Positions 25,685 through 35,165 of a DNA stretch of 64,000 nt are shown here, one piece after another. Where the stretch lies: assembly GCF_039614845.1 (NCBI RefSeq), contig NZ_JBDIML010000006.1:157097-221096 (forward strand), written 5' to 3'. Both the position numbers and the translations under genes were made by a program. This stretch comes from Ornithinibacillus xuwenensis (GTDB taxonomy: Bacteria > Bacillota > Bacilli > Bacillales > Amphibacillaceae). The notes under the pieces are model-generated. The model was not told where the DNA came from and made no database searches. It worked only from the letters and a program-made list of their open reading frames with translations. Position 1 is the stretch's first letter; every line of letters starts with the position of its first letter.

Positions 25685-26188
25685 ATGTATTATTATACTT
25701 ATCCTTATTGGCCGCAGCTACAATATACAACTAGTTACGCTCCCACTAATGTGGAAAGAAGCATTGATTTAAATCGGGCTATGGGTATTCAAGAAAAGGT
25801 TCTCGATGCATTAATCGAAGGGATGGAAGGTGAAAGTGAAGCAATTGATTTTTATACAAGATTGTCAGCAATGGCACCAAATAATGAAGCGAAAGAAGCA
25901 GTTATCCATGCTCTAGAAGATGAGAAAAGACACTTAGACTCCTTTATGAACCTTTATAAGAGGTTAGCTGGAAATAATCCATCCTATAAAAAACGACGCA
26001 AACGTTTTTCGACCTTTAAAGAAGGAATTAAATTAGCGTATCAGGATGAACTTGAGGCGTACGAGAAATATCGGGATGATTATCTGTTAACAAGTGATGC
26101 AAGCGTACGTGATGTGTTTTTCCTAGCAATGACAGATGAAATAGAGCATGCAACTCGATTTGCCTTTGTCTATCAAAATTTAGTATAA
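25685..26188 (+). CDS. ferritin-like (rubrerythrin-type) protein
   Basis: The 167-residue protein has a tyrosine- and proline-rich N-terminus (residues 1-20), then a four-helix ferritin-like domain. Metal-ligand motifs are visible: E-x-E-A-I-D-F-Y near residue 60, E-K-R-H near 82, D-E-L-E-A-Y near 120, and E-I-E-H near 155, giving two ExxH motifs for a di-iron site. Such proteins occur widely in Bacillaceae and are linked to oxidative stress or the spore. The actual substrate is unknown. It has an AAGGAGAGGAAGCG ribosome binding site and its own terminator. Confidence 0.75.
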   Translation: MYYYTYPYWPQLQYTTSYAPTNVERSIDLNRAMGIQEKVLDALIEGMEGESEAIDFYTRLSAMAPNNEAKEAVIHALEDEKRHLDSFMNLYKRLAGNNPSYKKRRKRFSTFKEGIKLAYQDELEAYEKYRDDYLLTSDASVRDVFFLAMTDEIEHATRFAFVYQNLV

Positions 26189-26196
26189 ATAGTTGT

Positions 26197-26233
26197 AGAT
26201 TTCCTACAAGAGATTAGTGGGAAATCTTTTTTA
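26197..26233 (+). terminator. terminator after the ferritin-like gene
   Basis: AGATTTCC (26197-26204) pairs with GGAAATCT (26220-26227), followed by TTTTT. Confidence 0.8.
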
Positions 26234-26408
26234 TTAACTAGTTGCTATTAATTACTACGAGGGAAAAATGAACCAATGAGTAAAATAAGATACGACATAC
26301 TTATAACCCCTTCTAAGTTAACATATATTTTTGTATTTTCGTTTCATCTAACATAATGGGTGAATATAGAGTTTACCCCAGTTCATCCTAAGAACAATTG
26401 CATCACTT

Positions 26409-26437
26409 TTCACTCTATATGTTCAATATGCTATATT
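26409..26437 (+). promoter_or_regulatory. candidate sigma-A promoter of the MFS-pxp operon
   Basis: TTCACT (26409-26414), 17 bases, TATATT (26432-26437), about 30 bases before the TTG start of the transporter gene. Confidence 0.5.
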
Positions 26438-26469
26438 AAAAGAAGTAATTAGCGGAAGGAGAAACAGCT

Positions 26470-27672
26470 TTGGATATTCAGCAACATAGCCAAACAGATA
26501 GTCAGCTTTATCGATTTTTAGTAATAGCAGGTATTATTATCGTTTCATTTAATTTACGACCTGCGATCACTTCTGTAGGACCACTTATTAGTACGATTCG
26601 CGATGATGTTGGGTTATCAAATTGGAGTGCTGGTTTGCTGACAAGCTTACCATTAATTGCTTTTGCGATCATGTCTCCGATAGCTGCAAGGTTAGGCAAT
26701 CGCTACAGCAATGAGCGCGCTATCCTATGGGGACTAATATTCTTATTAATAGGAATTGGAGTTCGTTCAGTATCCATCATGTTTTGGTTATTTACAGGTA
26801 CCCTATTAATAGGAATTGGTATTGCAATTTGTAATGTTTTGTTACCGGGTGTTGTAAAGGATAAATTTCCACTAAAAGTTGGTTTGATGACAAGTGTTTA
26901 CTCAACTGCAATGGGGATATTTGCTGCAGCTGCTTCAGGTGTTAGTGTTCCTTTGGCTGATGGGATGAATCTGGGCTGGCAATTTGCGCTACTTGTATGG
27001 GGATTGCCCGCAGTTATTGGTATTATGATATGGTTTTATCTTTCTTCCAAGCAGAAAATTCAACAGCAACAAACAACGGATAATATGGTTGGAGCAAACC
27101 ATAACATATGGCACTCCCCTCTAGCTTGGCAGGTTGCTGCCTATATGGGACTGCAGTCTTTCTTGTTTTATGTGACAATATCTTGGCTACCTGAAATCCT
27201 ACATCATTCAGGTGTTAGTATGGAAACAGCTGGTTGGATGTTATCATTTACTCAATTTATAGGTCTTCCAGCTAGTTTTTTAGTACCGGTATTAGCAGAA
27301 AAGTTTTCCTCGCAACGCATAATTGTTTTTATAATGGGTATTATATCCGTTTTGGGATACGGTGGATTGCTAGTGGCTAATTCCTATATAGCGTTGATAA
27401 TTAGTATTATATTCATTGGGTTATCGCTAAGTGGGACATTTGCTTTAGCGTTGGCGCTACTAGGGCTACGTGCTAGAGATGCCAAAAGGGCTGCAGAATT
27501 ATCAGGGATGGCACAAGCCTTAGGCTATGTATTAGCGGCTATCGGACCAATGTTTATTGGTTTCTTGTATGATGTGACACATGTTTGGACAGTTCCATTA
27601 ACTACATTAATGATTATTTCTGTACTAGTTGTAATCTTTGGGTTAGGAGCTGGTCGCAACAGCTATGTTTGA
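26470..27672 (+). CDS. MFS transporter, CynX/NimT family
   Basis: The TTG start follows GGAAGGAGAAAC. The 400-residue protein has about 12 hydrophobic segments and the N-terminal signature F-N-L-R-P-A-I-T-S-V-G-P typical of the CynX/NimT (YycB) branch. Substrates in this branch include cyanate and 2-nitroimidazole export, and most are unassigned. It lies 16 bases before pxpB, so it may import or export 5-oxoproline or a related compound. That is inference from the operon. Confidence 0.85.
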   Translation: MDIQQHSQTDSQLYRFLVIAGIIIVSFNLRPAITSVGPLISTIRDDVGLSNWSAGLLTSLPLIAFAIMSPIAARLGNRYSNERAILWGLIFLLIGIGVRSVSIMFWLFTGTLLIGIGIAICNVLLPGVVKDKFPLKVGLMTSVYSTAMGIFAAAASGVSVPLADGMNLGWQFALLVWGLPAVIGIMIWFYLSSKQKIQQQQTTDNMVGANHNIWHSPLAWQVAAYMGLQSFLFYVTISWLPEILHHSGVSMETAGWMLSFTQFIGLPASFLVPVLAEKFSSQRIIVFIMGIISVLGYGGLLVANSYIALIISIIFIGLSLSGTFALALALLGLRARDAKRAAELSGMAQALGYVLAAIGPMFIGFLYDVTHVWTVPLTTLMIISVLVVIFGLGAGRNSYV

Positions 27673-27688
27673 GTAGGGGGAAATACAA

Positions 27689-28408
27689 TTGAGGATTCAA
27701 CAAAATGGGGATCAGGCGATAATTGTTTTCTTTTCTGGTGACGTATCACTTCCGTTAAATAGACAAATACAAAGCTTTTGTAATTTGATTGAGGAAGCAT
27801 CTATATCCGGAATTGTAGAGTGGGTGCCTGCCTATAAGTCTGTTACAATATACTATAATCCTGGTGAGATTTTGTATCACGAATTGAGAGATGCTGTATA
27901 CGAACTAGGAAATGAACCTAAAAATATAGAGATTCATCCTAATCGGGTTGTTCATGTACCGGTGCTGTATGGAGGAGAGGAAGGCCCCGATTTAGAAAGG
28001 CTTGCCAAACATGCAAATCTAGAGAAAAATGACGTCATTACACTACATAAAGAACCACTTTATTTCGTTAATATGCTTGGGTTTCTGCCAGGATTTCCAT
28101 ATTTAAGTGGACTAAACCCAAAATTAGTCATTCCACGACTGAAAAATCCGCGTGGAAGGATACCAGCTGGATCGATTGGTATTGCACATGAGCAAACAGG
28201 TATCTATCCAACTGAATCACCAGGTGGTTGGAATATTATAGGACGGACACCATTAACGTTATTCGCACCATTGAAACAGGTGGATGTTTTTTTATTTCAA
28301 CCAGGCGATTCAGTGAAGTTCTATGAAATTACCAAGCAAGAATTTCATGATATAGAATTACAGCTAGAAAAGGAAGAATTCCAGGTTCGAGTAGACTATC
28401 TTAAATAG
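27689..28408 (+). CDS. pxpB: 5-oxoprolinase subunit PxpB
   Basis: The 239-residue protein (TTG start, ribosome binding site GGGGGAAA) is the PxpB/KipI type. It shows the G-x-x-P-G-F-P-Y-L-S-G-L motif near residue 130 and the S-P-G-G-W-N-I-I-G-R-T-P motif near residue 178. PxpB and PxpC form an ATP-dependent complex with PxpA that opens 5-oxoproline to L-glutamate. B. subtilis KipI is the same protein and was first described as an inhibitor of KinA. It is followed directly by pxpA. Confidence 0.92.
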   Translation: MRIQQNGDQAIIVFFSGDVSLPLNRQIQSFCNLIEEASISGIVEWVPAYKSVTIYYNPGEILYHELRDAVYELGNEPKNIEIHPNRVVHVPVLYGGEEGPDLERLAKHANLEKNDVITLHKEPLYFVNMLGFLPGFPYLSGLNPKLVIPRLKNPRGRIPAGSIGIAHEQTGIYPTESPGGWNIIGRTPLTLFAPLKQVDVFLFQPGDSVKFYEITKQEFHDIELQLEKEEFQVRVDYLK

Positions 28409-28425
28409 TGGGGAGTGGTCTGATA

Positions 28426-29199
28426 ATGACGGAGAAGCGGATAGATCTTAATTGTGACATGGGTGAAAGCTATGGAGTTTATACATTTGGTGGGGATCAG
28501 GAGCTAATGAATCATATTACCTCAGCAAATATTGCTTGTGGTGCACATGCTGGTGATCCGAATGTGATGCATCAAACCGTTGCTCTTGCAAAGAAAAATG
28601 GGGTTTCTATAGGTGCTCATCCAGGTTTTCCGGATATAGTGGGATTTGGTAGACGAAAGATAGAAATGTCACCAGAGGAAATTTATCGTTGGACAATCTT
28701 CCAAATTGGAAGTCTACAAGCGTTTTGCAAAGCTCATCATGTAGCATTACATCATGTAAAGCCTCATGGAGCATTATATCATGTAGCAGCTCGTAATAAG
28801 GAAGCTGCAAAGGCAATTGCTCAGGCAGTGTATGATGTAGATAATTCTTTAATTCTTTATGGTTTAGCTGGTAGTGAACTTCTTACAGAAGGGCGAAAAC
28901 ACGGGTTAACCGTTGCTTCGGAGGTATTTGCAGATCGGACCTATCAGAAAGATGGGACGTTAACACCACGTACGGAGCAAAATGCCCTCATTCATGATCC
29001 ACACAAAGCAATAGAACAAGTCAAGCGTATGATCGTTCACGGAAAGGTAGAAGCTGTTGACGGTTCTCAGCTAACTATTGAAGCAGATACAATTTGTATT
29101 CATGGGGATAATCCACAAGCAATTTCTTTTGCAGAACGATTACAAAAAGAATTGATTAAACTAGGAATAGACGTAATGGCAATAGGGGAAAGGTGTTGA
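28426..29199 (+). CDS. pxpA: 5-oxoprolinase subunit PxpA (LamB/YcsF family)
   Basis: The ATG at 28426 follows GGGGAGTGG with correct spacing. The 257-residue protein opens D-L-N-C-D-M-G-E-S-Y-G and has N-I-A-C-G-A-H-A-G-D-P and H-V-K-P-H-G-A-L-Y, the metal-site motifs of the LamB/YcsF family. With PxpB and PxpC it converts 5-oxoproline to glutamate at the cost of ATP. It lies between pxpB and pxpC, a common order. Confidence 0.95.
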   Translation: MTEKRIDLNCDMGESYGVYTFGGDQELMNHITSANIACGAHAGDPNVMHQTVALAKKNGVSIGAHPGFPDIVGFGRRKIEMSPEEIYRWTIFQIGSLQAFCKAHHVALHHVKPHGALYHVAARNKEAAKAIAQAVYDVDNSLILYGLAGSELLTEGRKHGLTVASEVFADRTYQKDGTLTPRTEQNALIHDPHKAIEQVKRMIVHGKVEAVDGSQLTIEADTICIHGDNPQAISFAERLQKELIKLGIDVMAIGERC

Positions 29200-29206
29200 A
29201 CTCCTA

Positions 29207-30151
29207 GTGAAGACGAGAGAAATCTTCCGGGTAATTAAACCAGGACTACTAACAACGATTCAAGATATGGGACGAATTGGTTATCAGCGATATGGTGTAC
29301 CGGTGTCTGGAGCAATGGATACCTATGCTTTTCAATTGGCTAATATTCTGGTTGGAAATCCTAGGGGAGAGGCATGTCTCGAAGTTACCCTAACCGGTCC
29401 AGAATTAGAAGCAAAAACTTCTATAACTATTGCTATAACCGGTGCTAATATTGAACCAATGGTAAATGGTAAAAGGAAGCCCATGTGGACTTCCTTTCGG
29501 ATGAAAACTGGAGATAGACTAAGGTTTGGAAAATATCAAGCTGGAGTATTTGCTTATATAGCTATAGCGGGCGGTTTTAGTTCTCCTTCATTTTTCGATA
29601 GTCGTTCTACAGATATTCAAAGTGGACTTGGAAAAGCATTAGAAGCTAATGCACATCTTAGAGGTAATCCGATGGAAGGAAAGCACGGGATTTCAATGAA
29701 TAACTATTTGATTCCCACCTATCAAAAGAAAGCAGAGGTTGCTGTTATTGAAGGACCACACACAGAATCCATCCCAAGTGCATATCGTAGCATGTTTTTT
29801 GAAAAGGAATTTACCTTACAAGCCAATTCAAATCGAATGGGATATCGTTTACAGGCTGAGGATTTGTCTCTAGAAGAGATAGATAGTATTTGGTCGGATG
29901 CAGTGCCGTTTGGAGGAGTTCAAATATTACCAAATGGACAACCAATAATCTTGATGGCTGATCGGCAAACGACGGGAGGTTATCCAAGAATTGGAACCAT
30001 TATAGCAACCGATATACCAAAGGTTGCACAGCTTGTCCCTAGTAGTAAGATTTCATTTTATCCAGTTTCTATTGAGGAAGCACAATCTCGTTATAATAGA
30101 AGAGAAATGCTTTTAACCAACTTATCAACATTCCGTAACAATATTAAATAG
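29207..30151 (+). CDS. pxpC: 5-oxoprolinase subunit PxpC
   Basis: The GTG start at 29207 is preceded by GAAAGGTG. The 314-residue protein carries the allophanate-hydrolase-subunit-2-like domain: P-G-L-L-T-T-I-Q-D-M-G-R near residue 13, G-V-P-V-S-G-A-M-D, and I-A-I-A-G-G-F near residue 118. B. subtilis KipA is the counterpart. It completes the PxpABC enzyme. Confidence 0.93.
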   Translation: MKTREIFRVIKPGLLTTIQDMGRIGYQRYGVPVSGAMDTYAFQLANILVGNPRGEACLEVTLTGPELEAKTSITIAITGANIEPMVNGKRKPMWTSFRMKTGDRLRFGKYQAGVFAYIAIAGGFSSPSFFDSRSTDIQSGLGKALEANAHLRGNPMEGKHGISMNNYLIPTYQKKAEVAVIEGPHTESIPSAYRSMFFEKEFTLQANSNRMGYRLQAEDLSLEEIDSIWSDAVPFGGVQILPNGQPIILMADRQTTGGYPRIGTIIATDIPKVAQLVPSSKISFYPVSIEEAQSRYNRREMLLTNLSTFRNNIK

Positions 30152-30164
30152 AAGAGGTGCCAAT

Positions 30165-30761
30165 ATGAGAAAATTATTATTAACAGGATTTGAACCATTT
30201 TTAGAGTTTCCAATTAATCCAACATCTGACATTGTAACGATGTTAAATGGGGAACTAATTCAGGATTATCAAATTATAGGTGAAGTATTAACAGTAGACT
30301 TTCATAAATCTGGTAGTCAGCTTGTCGAATTAATTGAAAAGCATAACCCAGATGCAGTGATTTCACTGGGACTTGCTGGAGGAAGAAATTGCATAACACC
30401 TGAAAGAATTGCGATTAATTGTAATGATGGTCCAGTTGATAATAAAGGTCATAAACCAAATGGTGAGGCTATTTTCGAGGATGGACCAGACGGATATTTT
30501 TCTAAGCTTCCAATCTATGAAATTGTAGAAAAACTAAAGGATGCTGGTTATCCTGCTAAGATATCGAATACTGCGGGAGCATATTTATGTAATAATGTAA
30601 TGTATCATGGTTTACATTACTTTAAAGAAAATGGACTTGATCGACCATCCGGGTTTATTCATATACCAGCTTCACATGCACTAGCAGTTAAGAAAAATAT
30701 GCCAAGCTGGTCACAGGCTGATTTGTTAGAAGCCATAAAAATAGCAATTTCTTGTTTGTAA
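30165..30761 (+). CDS. pcp: pyroglutamyl-peptidase I
   Basis: The 198-residue C15-family cysteine peptidase shows T-G-F-E-P-F near the N-terminus, P-E-R-I-A-I-N with the catalytic Glu near residue 81, A-G-A-Y-L-C-N-N with the catalytic Cys near residue 144, and I-H-I-P-A-S-H with the catalytic His near residue 168. It removes N-terminal pyroglutamate from peptides. It sits 13 bases after pxpC, so its product is the substrate of the PxpABC enzyme made by the same operon. Confidence 0.95.
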   Translation: MRKLLLTGFEPFLEFPINPTSDIVTMLNGELIQDYQIIGEVLTVDFHKSGSQLVELIEKHNPDAVISLGLAGGRNCITPERIAINCNDGPVDNKGHKPNGEAIFEDGPDGYFSKLPIYEIVEKLKDAGYPAKISNTAGAYLCNNVMYHGLHYFKENGLDRPSGFIHIPASHALAVKKNMPSWSQADLLEAIKIAISCL

Positions 30762-30894
30762 TCATAAAGTTATTTAGAGTCAACTATACACTTGGCATAG
30801 TTAGAAAAAACTTCAACACTATTTATTTCATCTCCATTGCTTTAACTTCATGAATGTATTAAAATTGTCTGGTTGATGAAAATAGGAATGCGAG

Positions 30895-32091
30895 ATGATA
30901 ACGATGCCGAGGTATATTTGGCTTTTAGTAATAGCTACTACCATTAGTGTAACTGGTGGTTCTTTTTTATGGCCACTAAATACGATTTACATGCATAATG
31001 AATTAGGTAAAAGCTTAGCGTTTGCTGGTTTTATACTAATGTTTAATCAGGGTGCTAGTATTGCAGGTAATCTGATAGGAGGTATCCTGTTTGATCGTTT
31101 TAGTGCTTATAAGACGATGTTGCTTGGTACGGTTCTCTCAATGAGTGCTTCATTAATCCTTTCGTTTAACCACGATATTGTTTCGTATTCAATCATGTTA
31201 GTTCTAATTGGTTTTGGCTCAGGGATTACATGGCCAGTAATGTTTGCAATGGCTGGTTCGGTCTGGCCTGAAGGTGGACGACGTGCTTTTAATGCGATTT
31301 ATGTAGCCCAGAATTTAGGTGTTGCTTTAGGGGCGACGATTGGTGGATTTGTAGCAAGTATTTCATTTGATTATATTTTTATTGCAAATGCATCATTGTT
31401 TGCTGTCTTTTTTATCATTGTACTCATTGCATTTCGAGGCATGGATGAAGAAAAAAACCGAAATATGCATACCTCTGTTATTGAACAAAGTGGAAAAATA
31501 CAGGATAAATCAGCTTTTATAGCATTAATCATATTAAGTGCAGGATTCTTGGTGACATGGTTTGCCTACAGTCAGTGGCAATCTACAATCGCATCGTATA
31601 CCCAGGATATAGGAGTGCCTCTAGAACAATATAGCTCACTATGGGCAATTAATGGATTTTTAATTGTATTAGGTCAGCCATTGTTACGACTGTTTACAAA
31701 AAGAGTTACGACTACCAAGAGTCATATATATATCGGAATGACAATTTTCATATTCTCTTATGTAATTGCAATGTATGCAGAAGCATTTACCATGTTTGCA
31801 GTAGCAATGGTTATTTTAACAATAGGTGAAATGCTTGTATGGCCAGCAATTCCAACACTTGCAAATGCGTTAGCGCCTCATGGTCGTGCCGGTTTTTATC
31901 AAGGGTTTGTTAATAGTGTCGCGGCTGCAGGTAGAATGCTAGGACCATTTTTGGGTGGAGTTGTAGTAGATTTGTATAATATTAAGCTACTATTCTTTCT
32001 ATTAATTGCTTTATTGTTTATCCCATTTATCACAACGAAACTTTTTGATCGAGGAATTCAAAAAGACGAGGTATCTAAACAACAAATATAA
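30895..32091 (+). CDS. MFS transporter (drug-efflux-like)
   Basis: The 398-residue membrane protein has about 12 hydrophobic segments. The G-G-I-L-F-D-R-F motif lies between TM2 and TM3, as in MdtG/YttB-type DHA1 exporters. Substrate is unknown. The ATG at 30895 or 30904 is preceded by a weak GGAATGCGAG. It ends 12 bases before the HAD phosphatase start, and the two are likely co-transcribed. Confidence 0.85.
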   Translation: MITMPRYIWLLVIATTISVTGGSFLWPLNTIYMHNELGKSLAFAGFILMFNQGASIAGNLIGGILFDRFSAYKTMLLGTVLSMSASLILSFNHDIVSYSIMLVLIGFGSGITWPVMFAMAGSVWPEGGRRAFNAIYVAQNLGVALGATIGGFVASISFDYIFIANASLFAVFFIIVLIAFRGMDEEKNRNMHTSVIEQSGKIQDKSAFIALIILSAGFLVTWFAYSQWQSTIASYTQDIGVPLEQYSSLWAINGFLIVLGQPLLRLFTKRVTTTKSHIYIGMTIFIFSYVIAMYAEAFTMFAVAMVILTIGEMLVWPAIPTLANALAPHGRAGFYQGFVNSVAAAGRMLGPFLGGVVVDLYNIKLLFFLLIALLFIPFITTKLFDRGIQKDEVSKQQI

Positions 32092-32103
32092 AGGAGTTTT
32101 TTG

Positions 32104-32853
32104 ATGTCTGAAATCAAATTAATCGCACTGGATATGGATGGTACATTGTTAACGAAGGAGCATCAGGTATCGGATCGTACGAAGGAAGCGATAGCCAAAG
32201 CACTTGCAAAAGGAGTTCATGTTGTACTGAGTACAGGTAGGTCGTTAAGCACCTGTTATCCATATGCACAGGAATTAAATCTAGCTTCCTATTTGGTGAC
32301 TTGTAATGGTGGCGAGATTTGGACGATGGAAAAGGAATTACTGGAGCAGCACTTATTGGATACTGAAATTGTTGAAAAGATCTGGCATCTTGGTCTGGAG
32401 CTTGGAGTTGAGATGTGGATGATATCAACTGAAGGATTTCTTCGTGGAGAGCGACCTGATAATTTTTATGATTATGACTGGTTGAAATTTGGCTGTGACT
32501 CAGAAGATACTGATAAATTAGCTAGATTAGTTAAAGAGCTTTCCTACTTTGCTGAATTAGAAATTACAAATTCACTCCCCACTAATATTGAAATTAATCC
32601 GAAGGGTGTTAGTAAAGCGAAAGCATTGGAGCGTGTTTGTCAGAAACTAGACATTACGATGGACAATGTCATGTCTGTAGGTGATAGCTTGAATGATATA
32701 AAAATGATTCAAGAGGCTGGTATTGGTGTTGCAATGGGAAATGCACAGGAAGCAATTAAAAAAGTGGCCAACCATATTACAGATACGAACGATGAAGATG
32801 GAGTTGCAAAAGCAATTGAACATTTTGTCATAGAGTCTAATCGAAACGGGTAG
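32104..32853 (+). CDS. Cof-type HAD-IIB sugar phosphatase
   Basis: The start is the ATG at 32104, seven bases after AAGGAG. The 249-residue protein has L-I-A-L-D-M-D-G-T-L-L (motif I, DxDGT), the S-T-G-R motif II near residue 43, a Cof-type cap, and G-D-S-L-N-D-I-K-M motif IV near residue 196. Members dephosphorylate sugar phosphates, flavin nucleotides or pyridoxal phosphate. The specific substrate is not evident. Confidence 0.92.
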   Translation: MSEIKLIALDMDGTLLTKEHQVSDRTKEAIAKALAKGVHVVLSTGRSLSTCYPYAQELNLASYLVTCNGGEIWTMEKELLEQHLLDTEIVEKIWHLGLELGVEMWMISTEGFLRGERPDNFYDYDWLKFGCDSEDTDKLARLVKELSYFAELEITNSLPTNIEINPKGVSKAKALERVCQKLDITMDNVMSVGDSLNDIKMIQEAGIGVAMGNAQEAIKKVANHITDTNDEDGVAKAIEHFVIESNRNG

Positions 32854-33001
32854 TAATATCATTACTTCTCAAGTTACAGGATAACTACCGGAAATGAAAA
32901 TCCGATTAAATATGTTTCACTTCAGATGTAAATCGATGGTCCCTTTCTTTGTGTGTTAAAAAAGAGTATAATAAAGATACAACAATGAAAGGGGTGCTGT
33001 C

Positions 33002-33184
33002 ATGTCTTTTTCAAGAGGACCAAAAGAGCCAGTCCCGGAAGTTGAAACAAATATTTGGGTATGCTCAAGTGGTGATTGTAAAGGCTGGATGAGAGAATCT
33101 TTTAGTTTTGAACAGGAGCCGGAATGCCCATTGTGTAAATCTGTCATGACACAAGAAGTTCGTGTACTGCCAGAAGTGAAGTAA
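33002..33184 (+). CDS. YdjO-family small zinc-ribbon cold-inducible protein
   Basis: The 60-residue protein has W-V-C-S-S-G-D-C-K-G-W and C-P-L-C motifs, a four-cysteine zinc ribbon, and matches B. subtilis YdjO in length and layout. A promoter-like TTTCTT-N17-TATAAT lies at 32944-32972 and the ribosome binding site is AAAGGGG. Function is unknown; relatives are annotated as cold-inducible. Confidence 0.85.
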   Translation: MSFSRGPKEPVPEVETNIWVCSSGDCKGWMRESFSFEQEPECPLCKSVMTQEVRVLPEVK

Positions 33185-33244
33185 AGCTTAATAAAACTAT
33201 AATTCACCGTATATAAGCAAAACATATGGTGCCTGATATGATGG

Positions 33245-33273
33245 AACACTCCCATTTATATGGGAGTGTTTAA
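33245..33273 (+). terminator. terminator after the ydjO-like gene
   Basis: AACACTCCCAT (33245-33255) and ATGGGAGTGTT (33260-33270) form a perfect 11-bp stem. The same AACACTCCC/GGGAGTGTT core is used again after secA at 62072-62100. Confidence 0.85.
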
Positions 33274-33367
33274 TTATAGCTGAAAAAACTATTCGAATAT
33301 TCACCAAGTTTTCTGCCTATACATAATGTAACATAGAGTAAATTCCATTAAAAAAGGATGTGTCATT

Positions 33368-34417
33368 TTGCCAAGCAAAATTGGTTATTACGTCAGTGGA
33401 AATACGGCAGAAGGCTTTGTAAATTTTTTACCAACAAATACCACCAACTTTTTTCATCATATTATTTTAAAACATCCATCACATACCCTCAAATCAGCCA
33501 TTATCCAAGAAATTATACATGAGTACGAACCTACAAATGATATCGAAGTCTTATACAGTTCAATTGGTAAGGAATTTTTAGATGGTGTCATTATTAGAGA
33601 TAAGAAAGTAGCTATTATTGATGAAAGAATCGCTACAGCGGCCTTAAACGGTGCATTTGAAATAAATTTATCCTTATTTACAAAAGATGAAATTCTAAGC
33701 TTTGAATCAACAGATGCTATTACAAACATAGAAAATTATACACAACAAGCCTATGAAGATTTTTGGAAGGGGTTAAAAGTGCATGATGATCTGGAGGAAA
33801 TCTATATAAAGGAAATGGACTTTGATCGTGCTAATGAAATGGCAGATGAATATATTCAAAAGGTACTAAAAGATACTCCGAATGGAAAGCAAGACCCAGC
33901 AGTTTTTCACCGGTTCTTTGGAACGAATACCAAAGATGGTGTCGTAAATGTAGTTCCAACGCTATTAAACGGTTTAACCTCGAAGTATTTCATTAAGGGA
34001 CGTGCGGGAACTGGAAAATCTACCTTTATGAAAAAAATTATGGCTGCTTGTAATGAGCACGGATATGATGTAGAGCTATATCACTGTAGCTTTGATCCAA
34101 ATAGTATCGACATGGTTTTAGTTCGGGATCTAGATTTTTGTGTTTTCGATAGTACCGATCCACATGAGTACTTCCCTGAAAAGCCTGGTGAAGAAATAAT
34201 CGATATGTATAAAGAAGCAGTGACTTCCGGTACTGATGAGAAATACGCAACAGATATTAAACGGTTAAATTTAGACTACAAATCCTTTATGAAAAAGGGC
34301 GTGCAGCAACTACAGTTAGCAGGAGAAGCGCTGATTGCTTTAGAACAGCAGGTTCTAATTGATCCAAAGGAAGTGGAAAAAATAAAATCATTTATTCTGA
34401 ATAAAATTATTGAGTGA
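33368..34417 (+). CDS. P-loop ATPase with an internal duplication (PRK06851-like)
   Basis: The TTG start follows AAAGGATG. The 349-residue protein contains two similar halves. N-T-A-E-G-F-V-N-F-L-P-T (12-23) resembles N-T-K-D-G-V-V-N-V-V-P-T near residue 190. The second half has an intact Walker A, G-R-A-G-T-G-K-S-T at 211-219. The equivalent place in the first half reads K-H-P-S-H-T-L-K-S (35-43), which has lost the glycines. The family is conserved in Firmicutes but has no established function. The protein looks soluble. Confidence 0.75.
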   Translation: MPSKIGYYVSGNTAEGFVNFLPTNTTNFFHHIILKHPSHTLKSAIIQEIIHEYEPTNDIEVLYSSIGKEFLDGVIIRDKKVAIIDERIATAALNGAFEINLSLFTKDEILSFESTDAITNIENYTQQAYEDFWKGLKVHDDLEEIYIKEMDFDRANEMADEYIQKVLKDTPNGKQDPAVFHRFFGTNTKDGVVNVVPTLLNGLTSKYFIKGRAGTGKSTFMKKIMAACNEHGYDVELYHCSFDPNSIDMVLVRDLDFCVFDSTDPHEYFPEKPGEEIIDMYKEAVTSGTDEKYATDIKRLNLDYKSFMKKGVQQLQLAGEALIALEQQVLIDPKEVEKIKSFILNKIIE

Positions 34418-34578
34418 ACAGTTGTTTCTACTGCCTATTACAGGACTATCTGCTTATAGCAGGACGTTTTTACTGATTTTTAATTGTAGGTGAACTTTCA
34501 CTTGTGTTTCATTTCAAGATAATGTAAAATTAATTAACTGAATATTATGAGATTAATATACATTGGGAGGTGGACTGT

Positions 34579-35016
34579 GTGATATCTGTAAAGATGCTAA
34601 AGCCATACTATATAAAAGCTGATGATCATTATGTAAGAATAATATTAGCGTATCAATATTTTTCTGTAATCATTAATAAAAGAGTCTATCAATTTATTCC
34701 AATAGAAGGCAAAGAAATTCGCATCAACCGCAGAACACGTAAGGTCGAAAATGTTGGAAGTCGTTTTGCTTTCCAAAAAGGTAAAGATATCGTTTATATG
34801 ACGATGACCGAATTAATTTCACTTCCCGATTTCCTAACGCAATTACACAATATTGTAAAACCGTATTATGAAGGCTATGAAGAAGTTGATCAACATCAGT
34901 TTGAAAATAAACTGGTTATAGAAGAATTAGAAAAATTAAATATTAAACGTCTAATCGATCAAGCATTAGATGAAAAAAACGAAGAAAAATTTCGTGAACT
35001 AGTGAGGTTGTTATGA
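34579..35016 (+). CDS. IDEAL-domain protein, first of a tandem pair
   Basis: The GTG at 34579 follows GGGAGGTGG and gives about 145 residues. The N-terminal half is beta-rich (V-K-M-L-K-P-Y-Y-I-K-A-D). The C-terminus I-K-R-L-I-D-Q-A-L-D-E-K-N-E-E-K-F fits the IDEAL domain of Bacillaceae. The gene 150 bases downstream is a paralogue with the same layout, so this is a tandem duplication. Function is unknown. Confidence 0.75.
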   Translation: MISVKMLKPYYIKADDHYVRIILAYQYFSVIINKRVYQFIPIEGKEIRINRRTRKVENVGSRFAFQKGKDIVYMTMTELISLPDFLTQLHNIVKPYYEGYEEVDQHQFENKLVIEELEKLNIKRLIDQALDEKNEEKFRELVRLL

Positions 35017-35080
35017 ATCAAAAGGAGTATGCTTAAATACCTAATGGTATAAAAAGTATGCTCCTTTTGATTTGTTTTTT
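35016..35080 (+). terminator. long terminator hairpin between the IDEAL paralogues
   Basis: AATCAAAAGGAG pairs with CTCCTTTTGATT across a central loop, overlapping the stop codon of the upstream gene and followed by TTGTTTTTT. The arms are nearly perfect over about 18 bp. Confidence 0.92.
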
Positions 35081-35165
35081 ATAAAAATATGTTTTGTACA
35101 CAGAAGTAAAGGGTAACCAATAATAACTATCTTAGTTTCTAAATTGAACACTGGGGGGAGAAGCA

